Of a DNA stretch of 64,000 nucleotides, positions 24,676-34,041 are shown in pieces. The notes under the pieces were generated by a model. That model saw only the letters and a list, made by a program, of their open reading frames with translations. It had not been told where the DNA came from and ran no database searches. The stretch covers positions 585,475 to 649,474 of the forward strand of contig NZ_JACHNX010000001.1 of NCBI RefSeq assembly GCF_014199595.1, given 5' to 3'. Position 1 is the stretch's first letter. Each line of letters starts with the position of its first letter. The DNA is from Sphingomonas yabuuchiae. GTDB lineage: Bacteria > Pseudomonadota > Alphaproteobacteria > Sphingomonadales > Sphingomonadaceae. The position numbers were made by a program, and so were the translations under genes.

Positions 24676-25397
24676 TGCGGCTGCGGATGACCACGCGGCC
24701 TTCGGTGCTGTTCGCCGCCATGCTGGTCGTGGCGCTGATCGTCTTCCTGCCGATGCGGCTGGCGCTGGGCGCGACGGGGCTTGCCGATCAGGGACTGAGC
24801 GCACGGCGGGTCGGCGGCACGATCTGGGGCGGCAGCATGAACGAGGCGCGGTTCGGCGACGTGGCGCTGGGCGACCTGCGCGTGTCGCTGTCGCCGCTGG
24901 CCCTGCTGCTCGGCCGGGCCAGGCTGGCGTTCGAGGGAGCCGGGGCGGATGGTCGCCCGATCGCCGGGTCCGCGACGATCAGCCGCCATGCGATGGGCAT
25001 CGACGGCGTGACCGCCAGCCTGCCCGCCGCCACGCTCTTTGCGCCGCTGCCGGTGACGACGCTGGCGCTGGAGGATGTGACGGTCCGCTTCCGAGACGGC
25101 GTGTGCGAGGAAGCGGCGGGCCGCGTCCGCGCGACCGTGGTGGGCGAGGCGGGCGGCCTGCCACTGCCGCCGATGATGATGGGCACCGCACGATGCGAGG
25201 CGGGCGCGCTGCTTCTGCCGATGACGGGGCAGGGGGGCACCGAGGGTGTCAACCTGCGCATCCGGCCCGATGGCCGCTACACCGCAGACCTGGTCCTGAC
25301 GCCGGGCGATCCGGCGGCGGCGGCGAAGCTGGAGCAGTTGGGTTTCGTCGCCGGTACAGGCGGCGGATACCGACTTTCCGCAGAAGGACGATTTTGA
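24675..25397 (+). CDS. gspN: type II secretion protein GspN
   Basis: A 240-residue protein with one N-terminal membrane segment (~9-30: VLFAAMLVVALIVFLPMRLAL) and a periplasmic beta-rich domain (LSARRVGGTIWGGSMNEARFG, then LGDLRVSLSPLALLLGRARL) typical of GspN, an accessory found in only some T2SS. It starts in a TGATG overlap with gspM and ends the operon. Four conserved-looking cysteines are absent; only two Cys appear in the second half. Confidence 0.88.
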   Translation: MRLRMTTRPSVLFAAMLVVALIVFLPMRLALGATGLADQGLSARRVGGTIWGGSMNEARFGDVALGDLRVSLSPLALLLGRARLAFEGAGADGRPIAGSATISRHAMGIDGVTASLPAATLFAPLPVTTLALEDVTVRFRDGVCEEAAGRVRATVVGEAGGLPLPPMMMGTARCEAGALLLPMTGQGGTEGVNLRIRPDGRYTADLVLTPGDPAAAAKLEQLGFVAGTGGGYRLSAEGRF

Positions 25398-25401
25398 CCG
25401 C

Positions 25402-25427
25402 TTGACGAAAGCGGGTGATCCCGTTTA
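25402..25427 (+). promoter_or_regulatory. candidate promoter of tRNA-His
   Basis: TTGACG at 25402 and TTTAGG at 25424, 16 bases apart, 17 bases before the mature tRNA 5' end. It is a good -35 with a poor -10 and sits right after the gspN stop. Confidence 0.45.
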
Positions 25428-25444
25428 GGGGCGCAAGCCTTCGC

Positions 25445-25522
25445 GGCGACCGTAGTTCAATTGGTTAGAGCGCCGGCTTGTGATGCCGGAAGTTGCGGGT
25501 TCAAGTCCCGTCGGTCGCCCCA
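25445..25522 (+). tRNA. tRNA-His (GTG)
   Basis: Full cloverleaf: acceptor GGCGACCG pairs with CGGTCGCC over 8 bp, including the extra 5' G(-1) that is the His identity element. The D arm is present, the anticodon stem is CCGGC/GCCGG with loop TTGTGAT (anticodon GTG), the T arm is GCGGGTTCAAGTCCCGT, and CCA is encoded. I see no duplicated 3' end nearby that would mark an integrated element. Confidence 0.97.
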
Positions 25523-25654
25523 TTCTTCTCCGGCCATATCCTGGCCACGGCACCGGCCCCTTTCTCGCCCGTGTCCCCCCTCAATCCTCGCCGATAGGGT
25601 GGCCGGGTCGAAAGTCTCGGTCCGGTTCCGCTTTTGTCGGACCGAAGGACGAGC

Positions 25655-26701
25655 ATGACGAACTGGGGCTTTCCCGATTTCGACGCGCATGAAGGCGTGC
25701 ACCTGTTCACCGATCCCGCATCGGGTCTGCAGGCGGTCATCGCCGTGCACTCGACGCATCTCGGCCCGGCGGCGGGCGGGGCGCGCTTCTGGAACTATGG
25801 CACGCCCGCGCTTGCCATCACCGATGCGCTGCGCCTGTCGCGCGGCATGAGCTACAAGAACGCGATGGCGGGTCTGGCGCTGGGCGGCGGCAAGGGCGTG
25901 GTCCTGGCGGCGAAGCCCGGCGACGTCATCACCACCGCGCAGCTCGAAGCCTTCGGCCGCGCGGTCGAGTCGCTGGGCGGTCGTTACGTGACGGCCGAGG
26001 ATGTCGGCATGTCCGAGGAGCGGATGAAGGTCATCGCGACCCAGACCCGCTATGTCTCCGGCCTGCCGGTAGCGAGCGGCGCGGCGGGTGGCGACCCCGG
26101 CCCCTACACCGCGCACGGCGTCTATCTGGGCGTGAAGGCCGCCGCCAGCCGCGGTCTGGGTGCGACCGACATGAAGGGCGTGCGCGTCGCGATCCAGGGC
26201 GTCGGTTCGGTCGGTGGCGGTCTGGCCAAGCTGCTGGCGAAGGACGGCGCGATCCTGACCATCGCCGACGTGAACCAGGCGCGCGCCGAACAGATGGCGG
26301 CCGAACTGGGTGCCAGCGTCGCCCCGGCCGACGAGATCCTGTTCGCCGATGTCGATCTGGTCAGCCCCAACGCGCTGGGCGCAGTGCTGAATGCCGATTC
26401 GATCCAGCGGCTGAAGGCGAAGGTGGTCGCAGGCGGCGCCAACAACCAGCTTGCGACCCGCGAAGACGGCGCGCGCGTGGCAGAGGCGGGCATCCTCTAT
26501 GCCCCCGATTACGTCATCAACGCGGGCGGCATCATCAATGTCGGGCTGGAATATCTGGGCCAGGGCGACGAGGCCGAAGTCATGGCGCGCATCGCCAAGA
26601 TTCCCGAGCGTCTGGAACAGGTCTGGCAGCGCTCGGCCGAGACGGGACATCCGGCCTCGGATGTGGCGGATGAAATTGCGCAGGGCCTGATCGGCCGCTG
26701 A
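25655..26701 (+). CDS. leucine dehydrogenase-type amino acid dehydrogenase
   Basis: A 348-residue member of the Glu/Leu/Phe/Val dehydrogenase family. It deaminates a branched-chain or aromatic amino acid to the 2-oxo acid with NAD. Substrate-side Lys68 (SYKNAMAGL) and catalytic Lys80 (ALGGGKGVVLA) sit exactly where leucine dehydrogenases have them. The Rossmann motif is IQGVGSVGGGLAKLL (~186-200). Length is typical of Leu/Val dehydrogenase rather than Glu dehydrogenase. I chose ATG 25655, preceded by AAGGACGAG. Leu, Val and Phe specificity cannot be separated by eye. Confidence 0.88.
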   Translation: MTNWGFPDFDAHEGVHLFTDPASGLQAVIAVHSTHLGPAAGGARFWNYGTPALAITDALRLSRGMSYKNAMAGLALGGGKGVVLAAKPGDVITTAQLEAFGRAVESLGGRYVTAEDVGMSEERMKVIATQTRYVSGLPVASGAAGGDPGPYTAHGVYLGVKAAASRGLGATDMKGVRVAIQGVGSVGGGLAKLLAKDGAILTIADVNQARAEQMAAELGASVAPADEILFADVDLVSPNALGAVLNADSIQRLKAKVVAGGANNQLATREDGARVAEAGILYAPDYVINAGGIINVGLEYLGQGDEAEVMARIAKIPERLEQVWQRSAETGHPASDVADEIAQGLIGR

Positions 26702-26708
26702 GTCTCAC

Positions 26709-26812
26709 GCCCCTCCCGCAAGCGGGAGGGGGTGGGGGAGGGCAAGGAGTCTCACCGAGACCATCGTCTGTGGCCTTGCCCTCCCCAAACCCCTCCCGCC
26801 TGCGGGAGGGGC
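26709..26812. repeat. family-C palindromic element upstream of the suf regulator
   Basis: Two palindromes (CCCCTCCCGCAAGCGGGAGG and CCCCTCCCGCCTGCGGGAGG) flank a centre with inverted GGGGGAGGGCAAGG / CCTTGCCCTCCCC. The whole ~104-base element can fold as one long hairpin. It fills most of the gap after the dehydrogenase. Confidence 0.9.
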
Positions 26813-26875
26813 TTAAGAAGGAAGGTGAGTGGTGCTGCCACTCACACCCATCGAAATTCCCACACCGAAACCCGG

Positions 26876-26930
26876 TTGACGAACTGCCCCTCCACGCCCA
26901 TTTGCCAATCGGACCAATTCCATCCGATTG
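26876..26930 (+). promoter_or_regulatory. suf operon promoter and candidate operator
   Basis: TTGACG at 26876 is a plausible -35. Bases 26906-26930 hold a perfect 8-bp inverted repeat CAATCGGA / TCCGATTG with a 9-base spacer, ending 7 bases before the regulator's start codon. It is well placed for autoregulation by the Rrf2 protein. The -10 is not clear. Confidence 0.45.
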
Positions 26931-26937
26931 GGAGATC

Positions 26938-27393
26938 ATGCGCCTTTCCAGCCTAGCCGATTATGCGGTCGTGATGATGACCGCCGCCGCGCGCGAAGGT
27001 GCCGGTGGGCGGAGCAACGCGACCCTGCTGGCCGGGCAGACGGGCGTGCCTTTGCCCACCGCGCAGAAGCTGGTCAGCCGTCTGGCGGGCGCGGGCCTGA
27101 TCGAGAGTACGCGCGGCACCGGCGGCGGCATTCGCTTGGCGCGCGACGCCGATACGATCAGCCTAGCCGATATCGTCGAGGCGGTGGACGGCCCGATCGC
27201 GCTGACCGCCTGCGTCGATGGCGCTGCGCATGATTGCGGGCTGGAGATGCAATGTCGTGTCCGGCCGCATTGGCATGTCGTCAATCAGGCGGTACGCGCC
27301 GCCTTTTCCGGGGTGACGCTCGCAACGCTCGCCGCCGATCCTGTTGAATCGCAAGTGATGGACGCGTCCCCGCGTCCGGGGGTATTCGCCTGA
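26938..27393 (+). CDS. Rrf2-family SUF regulator
   Basis: A 151-residue winged-helix regulator ([20 protein letters not shown], then [20 protein letters not shown], then [20 protein letters not shown]). Cys92, Cys100 and Cys106 line up with the Fe-S ligands of IscR (92, 98, 104), with His residues nearby, so it probably senses cluster status. As first gene of the operon it most likely controls suf expression. I chose ATG 26938 with GGGAG 4 bases upstream; the longer frame starts inside a palindromic repeat. Its TGATG stop/start overlap with sufB supports coupling. Confidence 0.9.
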   Translation: MRLSSLADYAVVMMTAAAREGAGGRSNATLLAGQTGVPLPTAQKLVSRLAGAGLIESTRGTGGGIRLARDADTISLADIVEAVDGPIALTACVDGAAHDCGLEMQCRVRPHWHVVNQAVRAAFSGVTLATLAADPVESQVMDASPRPGVFA

Positions 27394-28856
27394 TGGCCAC
27401 GAAGAATGCAGAGGCGCTCGCCGCCGCCAACAAGAAGTATGAGTGGGGCTTCGCCACCGAGATCGAGCAGGACTTCGCGCCCAAGGGGCTGAGCGAGGAT
27501 ACGGTCCGCTATATCTCGGCCAAGAAGGGCGAGCCGGAATGGATGCTCGACTGGCGGCTGAAGGCGTTTCGCCTGTGGCAGACGCTGGAGAGCCCGGACT
27601 GGGCCAAGCTGAACATCCCGCCGATCGACTATCAGGACGCGTATTATTACGCCGAACCGAAGCAGAAGAAGACGATCGCGTCGCTGGATGAGCTCGACCC
27701 CGAAATCCGCCGCACCTACGAAAAGCTGGGCATCCCGATTGCCGAGCAGGAAGTGCTGGCGGGCGTCGAGGGCGCGCGCAAGGTCGCGGTCGACGCGGTG
27801 TTCGACAGCGTCTCGGTCGCGACCACCTTCCGCAAGGAACTGGAAGCGGCGGGCGTCATCTTCCGCTCGATCTCCGAGGCGATCAAGGAATATCCCGATC
27901 TCGTCCGCAAGTGGCTGGGCAAGGTCGTGCCGCAGCGCGACAATTATTTCGCGACGCTCAACTCGGCGGTCTTCTCCGACGGCACCTTCGTCTACATTCC
28001 CGAGGGCGTTCGCTGCCCGATGGAGCTGTCCACCTATTTCCGCATCAACGCGGAGAATACCGGCCAGTTCGAACGCACGCTGATCGTCGCGGACAAGGGG
28101 GCCTATGTCTCCTATCTCGAAGGCTGCACCGCGCCGATGCGCGACGAGAACCAGCTGCACGCAGCGGTCGTCGAGCTGGTTGCGCTGGACGATGCCGAGA
28201 TCAAATATTCGACCGTGCAGAACTGGTATCCGGGCGACGAGAATGGTGTCGGCGGCATCTACAATTTCGTCACCAAGCGCGCTCTGTGCCAGGGCAAGAA
28301 CAGCAAGGTGTCGTGGACGCAGGTCGAAACCGGCTCGGCGGTGACGTGGAAATATCCGTCCTGCGTGCTGGCGGGCGACGGCTCGGTCGGCGAGTTCTAC
28401 TCGGTCGCGGTGACGAACAATCGCCAGCAGGCCGATACCGGCACCAAGATGATCCATCTGGGCAAGAATACCCGTTCGACCATCGTGTCTAAGGGGATTT
28501 CGGCCGGGCGCTCGGACAACACCTATCGCGGCCTCGTCCGCGTGGCGGCGACCGCCGAGAATGTCCGCAACTTCACCCAGTGCGACAGCCTGTTGCTGGG
28601 CGACCAGTGCGGCGCGCACACCGTACCGTACATCGAGGTGAAGAACCCCAGCGCGCAGATCGAGCACGAGGCGACGACCAGCAAGATCAGCGAGGACCAG
28701 CTCTTCTATGCGATGAGCCGTGGTCTGGACCAGGAAGCAGCGGTCGCGCTGATCGTCAACGGCTTCGCGCGCGAGGTTCTGCAGCAGCTCCCGATGGAGT
28801 TTGCGGTCGAAGCGCAGAAGCTGCTGGGGATTTCGCTCGAAGGGAGCGTGGGGTGA
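27393..28856 (+). CDS. sufB: Fe-S cluster scaffold subunit SufB
   Basis: A 487-residue SufB, the core scaffold of the SufBC2D complex. The family sequence is evident throughout: [80 protein letters not shown], and the C-terminal [21 protein letters not shown] and [21 protein letters not shown]. Full length. The start overlaps the regulator stop; the stop overlaps the start of a small ORF (GTGA). Confidence 0.97.
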   Translation: MATKNAEALAAANKKYEWGFATEIEQDFAPKGLSEDTVRYISAKKGEPEWMLDWRLKAFRLWQTLESPDWAKLNIPPIDYQDAYYYAEPKQKKTIASLDELDPEIRRTYEKLGIPIAEQEVLAGVEGARKVAVDAVFDSVSVATTFRKELEAAGVIFRSISEAIKEYPDLVRKWLGKVVPQRDNYFATLNSAVFSDGTFVYIPEGVRCPMELSTYFRINAENTGQFERTLIVADKGAYVSYLEGCTAPMRDENQLHAAVVELVALDDAEIKYSTVQNWYPGDENGVGGIYNFVTKRALCQGKNSKVSWTQVETGSAVTWKYPSCVLAGDGSVGEFYSVAVTNNRQQADTGTKMIHLGKNTRSTIVSKGISAGRSDNTYRGLVRVAATAENVRNFTQCDSLLLGDQCGAHTVPYIEVKNPSAQIEHEATTSKISEDQLFYAMSRGLDQEAAVALIVNGFAREVLQQLPMEFAVEAQKLLGISLEGSVG

Positions 28857-29168
28857 TTTTGTTCCCAGCGCTTTTGTCATTGGCGGGATCGGTGGGGCAG
28901 CAAATGCCTGCGCCGCCCACCAACGAGATTAGCGTGGTGGGCAACAAGCTGCGTAAGTTGCAACTAGACCTCAATGTCGATGCAGGTCGGATGACGGCCT
29001 GCCGTGCCAAGGTTTCGAGTGGCGACCGCTTCATCGACGACGTTGCCTGTGAATCGGCCCGTGTTTGTATAGGCAAGCGCTCCTCTGCCCGGATCGGGCT
29101 TATGAATTGCATCAATGATGGTGTCGTCGCGGCGGTGGCCCGCGAGCGCGCCAAGGAAGAAAGCCGCA

Positions 29169-29182
<14 letters not shown>
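28853..29182 (+). CDS. small exported protein of unknown function between sufB and sufC
   Basis: A 109-residue protein starting at a GTG that overlaps the sufB stop and ending 14 bases inside sufC, so it is fully embedded in the operon. It has a short signal-peptide-like N-terminus ([16 protein letters not shown]), then [20 protein letters not shown] and four cysteines (CRAK, ACES, VCIG, NCIN) able to form two disulfides. This pattern resembles small periplasmic proteins of unknown function common in sphingomonads. Codon use is less GC-biased than sufB or sufC. A periplasmic protein in a cytosolic Fe-S operon is unexpected. Confidence 0.75.
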
Positions 29183-29917
<735 letters not shown>

Positions 29918-29921
<4 letters not shown>

Positions 29922-30997
29922 CGACCACGCTGGAACTCCCCTCGACCCGCGAAGAGGCGTGGCGCTGGGCCGATATCGACGCGCTTCGCCGCGCGGCGGA
30001 AAGCGAGCGGGCGGTGCCGGTCGCGGGGGCGGATCGCTTCCTCGATCTGCCGGGCGCGCGGTTGCTGTTTGTCGACGGCGTGCTGGATGAGAGCGCCAGC
30101 CATATCGGCCCGGTGCAACTGACCCAGATCGACGCCAGCAATCACCCGCTGGGCAAGCAGGCGCTGGGGCGTGGCTGGTCGCTGCGGCTGGATCGCGATG
30201 CTGTCGCCGAGCCGGTGCAGATCGTCCATGTCGCCAGCGGCGCGGCCAATCACCTGCCTGCCGAGATCGTGCTGGCGGAGGATGCGGCGGCGCAGGTCTA
30301 TGAGACCTATGTCGGGCGCGGCTGGACCAACCGGCTGACGCGGGTGAAGCTGGCGGCGTCGGCGCGACTGATGCGCGCGGTGCGGTTGTTGCAGGATGAC
30401 GGCTTCGTCTCGTTGCGCGAGGAAGCCGAACTGGGTGAGGGCGCGAGTCTGACCGCGACTTTCCTGGCGGCGGGGACGATGGGCGTGCGGATCGATGGCG
30501 GGATCACCCAGACCGGCGATGGCGCCTATGCCGAGTTCGGCGGCGCGTTGCTGACCAAGGGCGAACTCAAGCAGGAATGCGCTGTCGCTCTGCGCCATGC
30601 CGCGCTGAACGGCCAGAGCCATCAGCTGTGGCGCGCGGTCGCCGCCGATCGCAGCCAAGCGAGTCTCGCCGCGCGGGTCGAAGTAGCGCGCGATGCGCAG
30701 GAGACCGATGGCGAGCAGAGCTTGCGCGGCCTGCTGCTCCAGCGGACGGCAACGGTGAATTTGAAGCCCGAGTTGGAGATCTTCGCCGACGACGTGAAGT
30801 GCGCGCATGGTGCGACCGTGGGCGAACTCGATGCCAAGGCGCTGTTCTACATGCAGAGCCGGGGCATCCCGAAGCCGCGCGCGCAGGCGCTGCTGACCCG
30901 TGCTTTCGTGGCCGACGCCATCGACCGGATCGGCAACGAGGTGGTGCGCGAAGCCTTTGCGGCGGATGCGGACGCCTGGCTGGAGGCGGCGCTTTGA
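29918..30997 (+). CDS. sufD: Fe-S assembly protein SufD
   Basis: A 359-residue SufB-like partner. GTG start overlaps the sufC stop. The C-terminal beta-helix and helical region are recognisable (LLQRTATVNLKPELEIFADD, then VKCAHGATVGELDAKALFYM, then SRGIPKPRAQALLTRAFVAD). The conserved Cys and His in VKCAHGATVG match the SufD residues that contribute to the SufB-SufD cluster interface. The N-terminal half is shorter and less conserved than in enteric SufD. Confidence 0.93.
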
Positions 30998-31009
30998 TGG
31001 CAACTACCC

Positions 31010-31138
31010 AATTCCCCCCTGCGTGCAGCGCGGGGAGGGGGACCGCTCGCGAAGCGAGGGGTGGAGGGGCCGGAGGCGCATGCCCCTCCACCACCGCTTC
31101 GCGGCGGTCCCCCTCCCCATCGAAGATGGGGAGGATTG
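31010..31138. repeat. family-C palindromic element between sufD and sufS
   Basis: Near-perfect inverted arms at about 31033-31070 and 31082-31119 (GGGGAGGGGGACCG ... GTGGAGGGGC and its complement) with an 11-base centre, flanked by outer TTCCCCCCTGC / GGGGAGGATTGGG. It has the same architecture as the gspI element. It occupies the whole sufD-sufS gap and ends about 5 bases before the sufS start. Confidence 0.9.
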
Positions 31139-31142
31139 GGTG

Positions 31143-32348
31143 ATGGCGACCGCATCCCCCCTGGACCGGGTCGCGGATTTCCCCGCGATCCCGGACGGCT
31201 GGGCCTATCTCGACACCGCCGCGACCGCGCAAAAGCCGCAGGCCGTGATTGACGCGATCACGCGGGCCTATGACACCAGCTACGCCACCGTGCATCGCGG
31301 CGTCTATCAGCGTTCGGCCGATATGACGGTCGCGTATGAGAAGGCGCGCGAGGCGGCGGCGCGGTTCATCGGTGCGGGATCGGCGAACGAAATCGTCTTC
31401 ACGCGCGGCGCGACCGAGGGGATCAACCTGGTCGCACAGTGCTGGGCAGCGACGCAGTTGAAGGCGGGCGACCGCATCATGCTGTCGATGCTGGAACATC
31501 ACTCAAACATCGTGCCGTGGCAGATGGTCGCCGAGCGGCTGGGCGTCGCGATCGACGTGCTGCCGTTGACGGCAGACCACCGCATCGACTTGGACGCGAT
31601 GGAGCGGATGCTGACGCCCGCGCACAAGCTGGTGTCGCTGGGCCATGTGTCGAACGTGCTGGGCTCGGTGCTCGACGGCCGCCGTGCCGCCGATCTGGCG
31701 CATGGCGTGGGCGCGAAGATCCTGCTCGACGGGTGCCAGGCGGTGCCGCGTATCGCGGTCGACGTGAAGGCGCTCGATTGCGACTTCTACGTCTTTTCCG
31801 GCCACAAGCTCTATGGCCCGACCGGCATCGGCGTGCTGTGGGCGCGGCCCGAACTGCTCGACGCCATGCCCCCCTATCAGGGTGGCGGGTCGATGATCGA
31901 CCGGGTGAGCTTCGAGAAGACCACCTATGCCCCGCCGCCCGGCCGATTCGAGGCGGGGACGCCGCATATCGTCGGGGCGCTCGGGCTGCATGCCGCGATC
32001 GATTATGTGTCGGCGATTGGGCTGGACGCGATCCATGCGCATGAGGCGGCTCTGGTCGCCCAGGCGCGTGAGGGGCTGTCGGCGATCAACTCGGTGCGGT
32101 TGCTGGGGCCTGAGGACTCGGCGGGAATCGTCAGTTTCGCGGTCGAGGGGGTTCATCCCCATGATATCGGCACCATATTGGACGAGAGCCGGGTGGCGAT
32201 CCGCGCAGGCCATCACTGCGCCCAGCCGCTGATGGAGGCGCTCGGCCTGCCCGCCACCGCGCGGGCGAGCTTCGGCGTGTATAACGGACCCGATGACGTC
32301 GCGGCGCTGGTGGATGGCGTCCGGCGGGTCACGAGGATTTTCGGATGA
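31143..32348 (+). CDS. sufS: cysteine desulfurase SufS
   Basis: A 401-residue PLP enzyme that removes sulfur from cysteine for the SUF scaffold. The PLP lysine is Lys222 (VFSGHKLYGPTGIGVLWA), the catalytic cysteine is Cys359 (RAGHHCAQPLM), and the N-terminus YLDTAATAQKPQAVIDAI with YATVHRGVYQRS is diagnostic of group II desulfurases. ATG 31143 is chosen; the frame upstream is repeat sequence. No sufE gene follows; SufT and SufA come next. The repeat in front may affect its expression relative to sufBCD. Confidence 0.96.
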   Translation: MATASPLDRVADFPAIPDGWAYLDTAATAQKPQAVIDAITRAYDTSYATVHRGVYQRSADMTVAYEKAREAAARFIGAGSANEIVFTRGATEGINLVAQCWAATQLKAGDRIMLSMLEHHSNIVPWQMVAERLGVAIDVLPLTADHRIDLDAMERMLTPAHKLVSLGHVSNVLGSVLDGRRAADLAHGVGAKILLDGCQAVPRIAVDVKALDCDFYVFSGHKLYGPTGIGVLWARPELLDAMPPYQGGGSMIDRVSFEKTTYAPPPGRFEAGTPHIVGALGLHAAIDYVSAIGLDAIHAHEAALVAQAREGLSAINSVRLLGPEDSAGIVSFAVEGVHPHDIGTILDESRVAIRAGHHCAQPLMEALGLPATARASFGVYNGPDDVAALVDGVRRVTRIFG

Positions 32349-32803
32349 GCGATTACAAAATCGAGGAAGTGGACAGCGTCGCATCGCCGCCCAAGGCGCG
32401 CGTGCAGGACGTGGTCGAGGCACCGGCGGAGCGCCAGCGCGATTACCTGTCGGGCTTCCTCTCGCAAAAGCCGACCGCCGACGATCCGACCCAGCCGGGC
32501 GGGGCGCTGTATGACGGCATCATCGATGCGCTGAAGGATATTTTCGACCCCGAGATTCCGGTCAATATCTATGACCTGGGCCTGATCTACGGCGTCGAAG
32601 TGACCGAGGGCGGCCATGCGGTCGTCACCATGACGCTGACCACCCCGCATTGCCCGGTCGCCGAGTCGATGCCGGGCGAGGTGGAACTGCGCGTCTCGGC
32701 GGTGCCGGGGATCGCGACCGCCGACGTCAACCTCGTCTGGGATCCGCCCTGGGATCCGCAGAAGATGTCGGACGACGCCAAGCTCGAACTAGGGATGCTC
32801 TGA
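32345..32803 (+). CDS. sufT: SufT-type (MIP18/DUF59) Fe-S assembly protein
   Basis: A 152-residue protein. After a ~50-residue variable N-terminus comes the DUF59 domain (LKDIFDPEIPVNIYDLGLIYGVEV, then VTMTLTTPHCPVAESMPGEVE, then VNLVWDPPWDPQKMSDDAKL). The Cys in TTPHCPVA is the conserved DUF59 cysteine. SufT proteins act in maturation of Fe-S enzymes. ATGA overlap with sufS. Confidence 0.92.
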   Translation: MSDYKIEEVDSVASPPKARVQDVVEAPAERQRDYLSGFLSQKPTADDPTQPGGALYDGIIDALKDIFDPEIPVNIYDLGLIYGVEVTEGGHAVVTMTLTTPHCPVAESMPGEVELRVSAVPGIATADVNLVWDPPWDPQKMSDDAKLELGML

Positions 32804-32805
32804 CC

Positions 32806-33159
32806 ATGGCGACCACCTTGCGCCCGCGTCCCGCCGCACTGAACCTGACGCCCTCCGCCGAGGCGCGTGTCGCCGAGCTGATGGCGCGCGCGCCGGAAGG
32901 CGCGATCGGGGTGAAGCTGTCGACGCCGCGTCGCGGCTGTTCGGGGCTGGCCTATTCGGTCGATTATGTCACCGAGGCCAAGGCGTTCGACGAGAAGATC
33001 GACACGCCAGGGGGCACGCTGTTCGTCGATGGCGGGTCGATCCTGTACCTGATCGGCTCGACCATGGACTGGGTCGAGGATGACTTCACCGCCGGGTTCG
33101 TGTTCCAGAACCCCAATGCCAAGGGCGCGTGCGGGTGCGGAGAGAGCTTCACGGTTTGA
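32806..33159 (+). CDS. sufA: A-type Fe-S carrier SufA
   Basis: A 117-residue HesB/IscA family protein with the three cluster-binding cysteines Cys45 (RRGCSGLAY), Cys109 and Cys111 (GACGCGESF). It starts 2 bases after the sufT stop and ends the operon. It is followed by palindromic repeats. Confidence 0.93.
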   Translation: MATTLRPRPAALNLTPSAEARVAELMARAPEGAIGVKLSTPRRGCSGLAYSVDYVTEAKAFDEKIDTPGGTLFVDGGSILYLIGSTMDWVEDDFTAGFVFQNPNAKGACGCGESFTV

Positions 33160-33178
33160 GGGGAGCTTGTCCCTTAGC

Positions 33179-33360
33179 CTTCGACTTCGCTCAGGCTGAA
33201 CGGGGGTAGGGGAGGGCAACCTTTCCCTAATCCGTTCCCCGGCGAAGGCCGGGGTCCAGTTTCTATTCGACCAAGATGGCGGGATGTTGTTGCGTGTAAG
33301 GCATATGCCTCGCGCTGTCGAGAGTGCACCGCAACTGGGCCCCGGCCTTCGCCGGGGAGC
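33179..33360. repeat. family-B copy plus inverted family-A pair
   Basis: Bases 33179-33203 are a family-B copy. Bases 33234-33260 and 33332-33360 are inverted family-A copies (CCCCGGCGAAGGCCGGGG core, each followed by CCAGT) separated by about 70 bases of non-repeated sequence. The gap has no gene and lies between two converging genes. Confidence 0.88.
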
Positions 33361-33368
33361 AGGTGGGA

Positions 33369-34031
33369 TCAGATCCGGTGCTCCAGCTTCAGGCTGGCGC
33401 CATCCCACTCCACCGCCAGATCGCGATAATCCGCCACCGTCGCATGGGGCGTATCCATCGCCCCCCGATGCGTCTCGGTAATCACCACCACCGTCATTCC
33501 CGCCGCCTCGGCCGCCGCGATCCCAGCGGGGGCGTCTTCGAAGGCCAGGCACTGCTCCGGCGCGACGCCCAGCCGCTTGGCCCCGAGCAGGAAGCCATCG
33601 GGCGCGGGCTTGCTCCGCTCCGCATCCTCCGCCGTCACGAACACGCCGGGTAGAGGCAGCCCCGCCGCCTTCAGACGCACCTCCGCCAGTCGCTTGGGCG
33701 CAGAGGTGACGATAGCCCAGCGATCCGGGGGCAGTGCCGCCAGGAACGCGGCCGCGCCGCCGATCGGCACGACGTCGTCCACATCCAGCATCTCCGCCTC
33801 GGTCAGCGCATGTGCTTCCGCCACCGGATCGACGCCGGGCAGGTTCAGCCGCCGGATCGTCTCGACCGACTGAACCCCGTGGATGGTCGGCAGGAACGCC
33901 GCAACGTCCAGCCCCTGCCGTGTCGCCCAGATAGTCCAGGCGCGTTCGGCCGAGGCGATGGAACTCAGGATCGTCCCGTCCATGTCGAACAGGAAACCGC
34001 CAAAGGCGCGGGTCGGCAGGGGGGTGATCAT
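33369..34031 (-). CDS. HAD-superfamily hydrolase
   Basis: A 220-residue HAD subfamily IA phosphatase. Motif I is FDMDGTI (nucleophile Asp16, Asp18), motif II Ser is in AIVTSAPKRL, motif III Lys is in ERSKPAPDGFLLGAKRLG, and motif IV is CLAFEDAPAGIAAA. A helical cap lies at ~20-85. This organisation is like phosphoglycolate or sugar-phosphate phosphatases; the substrate is not evident. The start lies 10 bases after the sodC stop, so the two are probably one transcript. Confidence 0.88.
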   Translation of the reverse strand: MITPLPTRAFGGFLFDMDGTILSSIASAERAWTIWATRQGLDVAAFLPTIHGVQSVETIRRLNLPGVDPVAEAHALTEAEMLDVDDVVPIGGAAAFLAALPPDRWAIVTSAPKRLAEVRLKAAGLPLPGVFVTAEDAERSKPAPDGFLLGAKRLGVAPEQCLAFEDAPAGIAAAEAAGMTVVVITETHRGAMDTPHATVADYRDLAVEWDGASLKLEHRI

Positions 34032-34041
34032 CGGCTGAGGA

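Noticed and set aside
25445..25522. Integration site (att) at tRNA-His
   Set aside because: No integrase gene and no repeated tRNA 3' end in the downstream sequence; neighbours are ordinary chromosomal genes.
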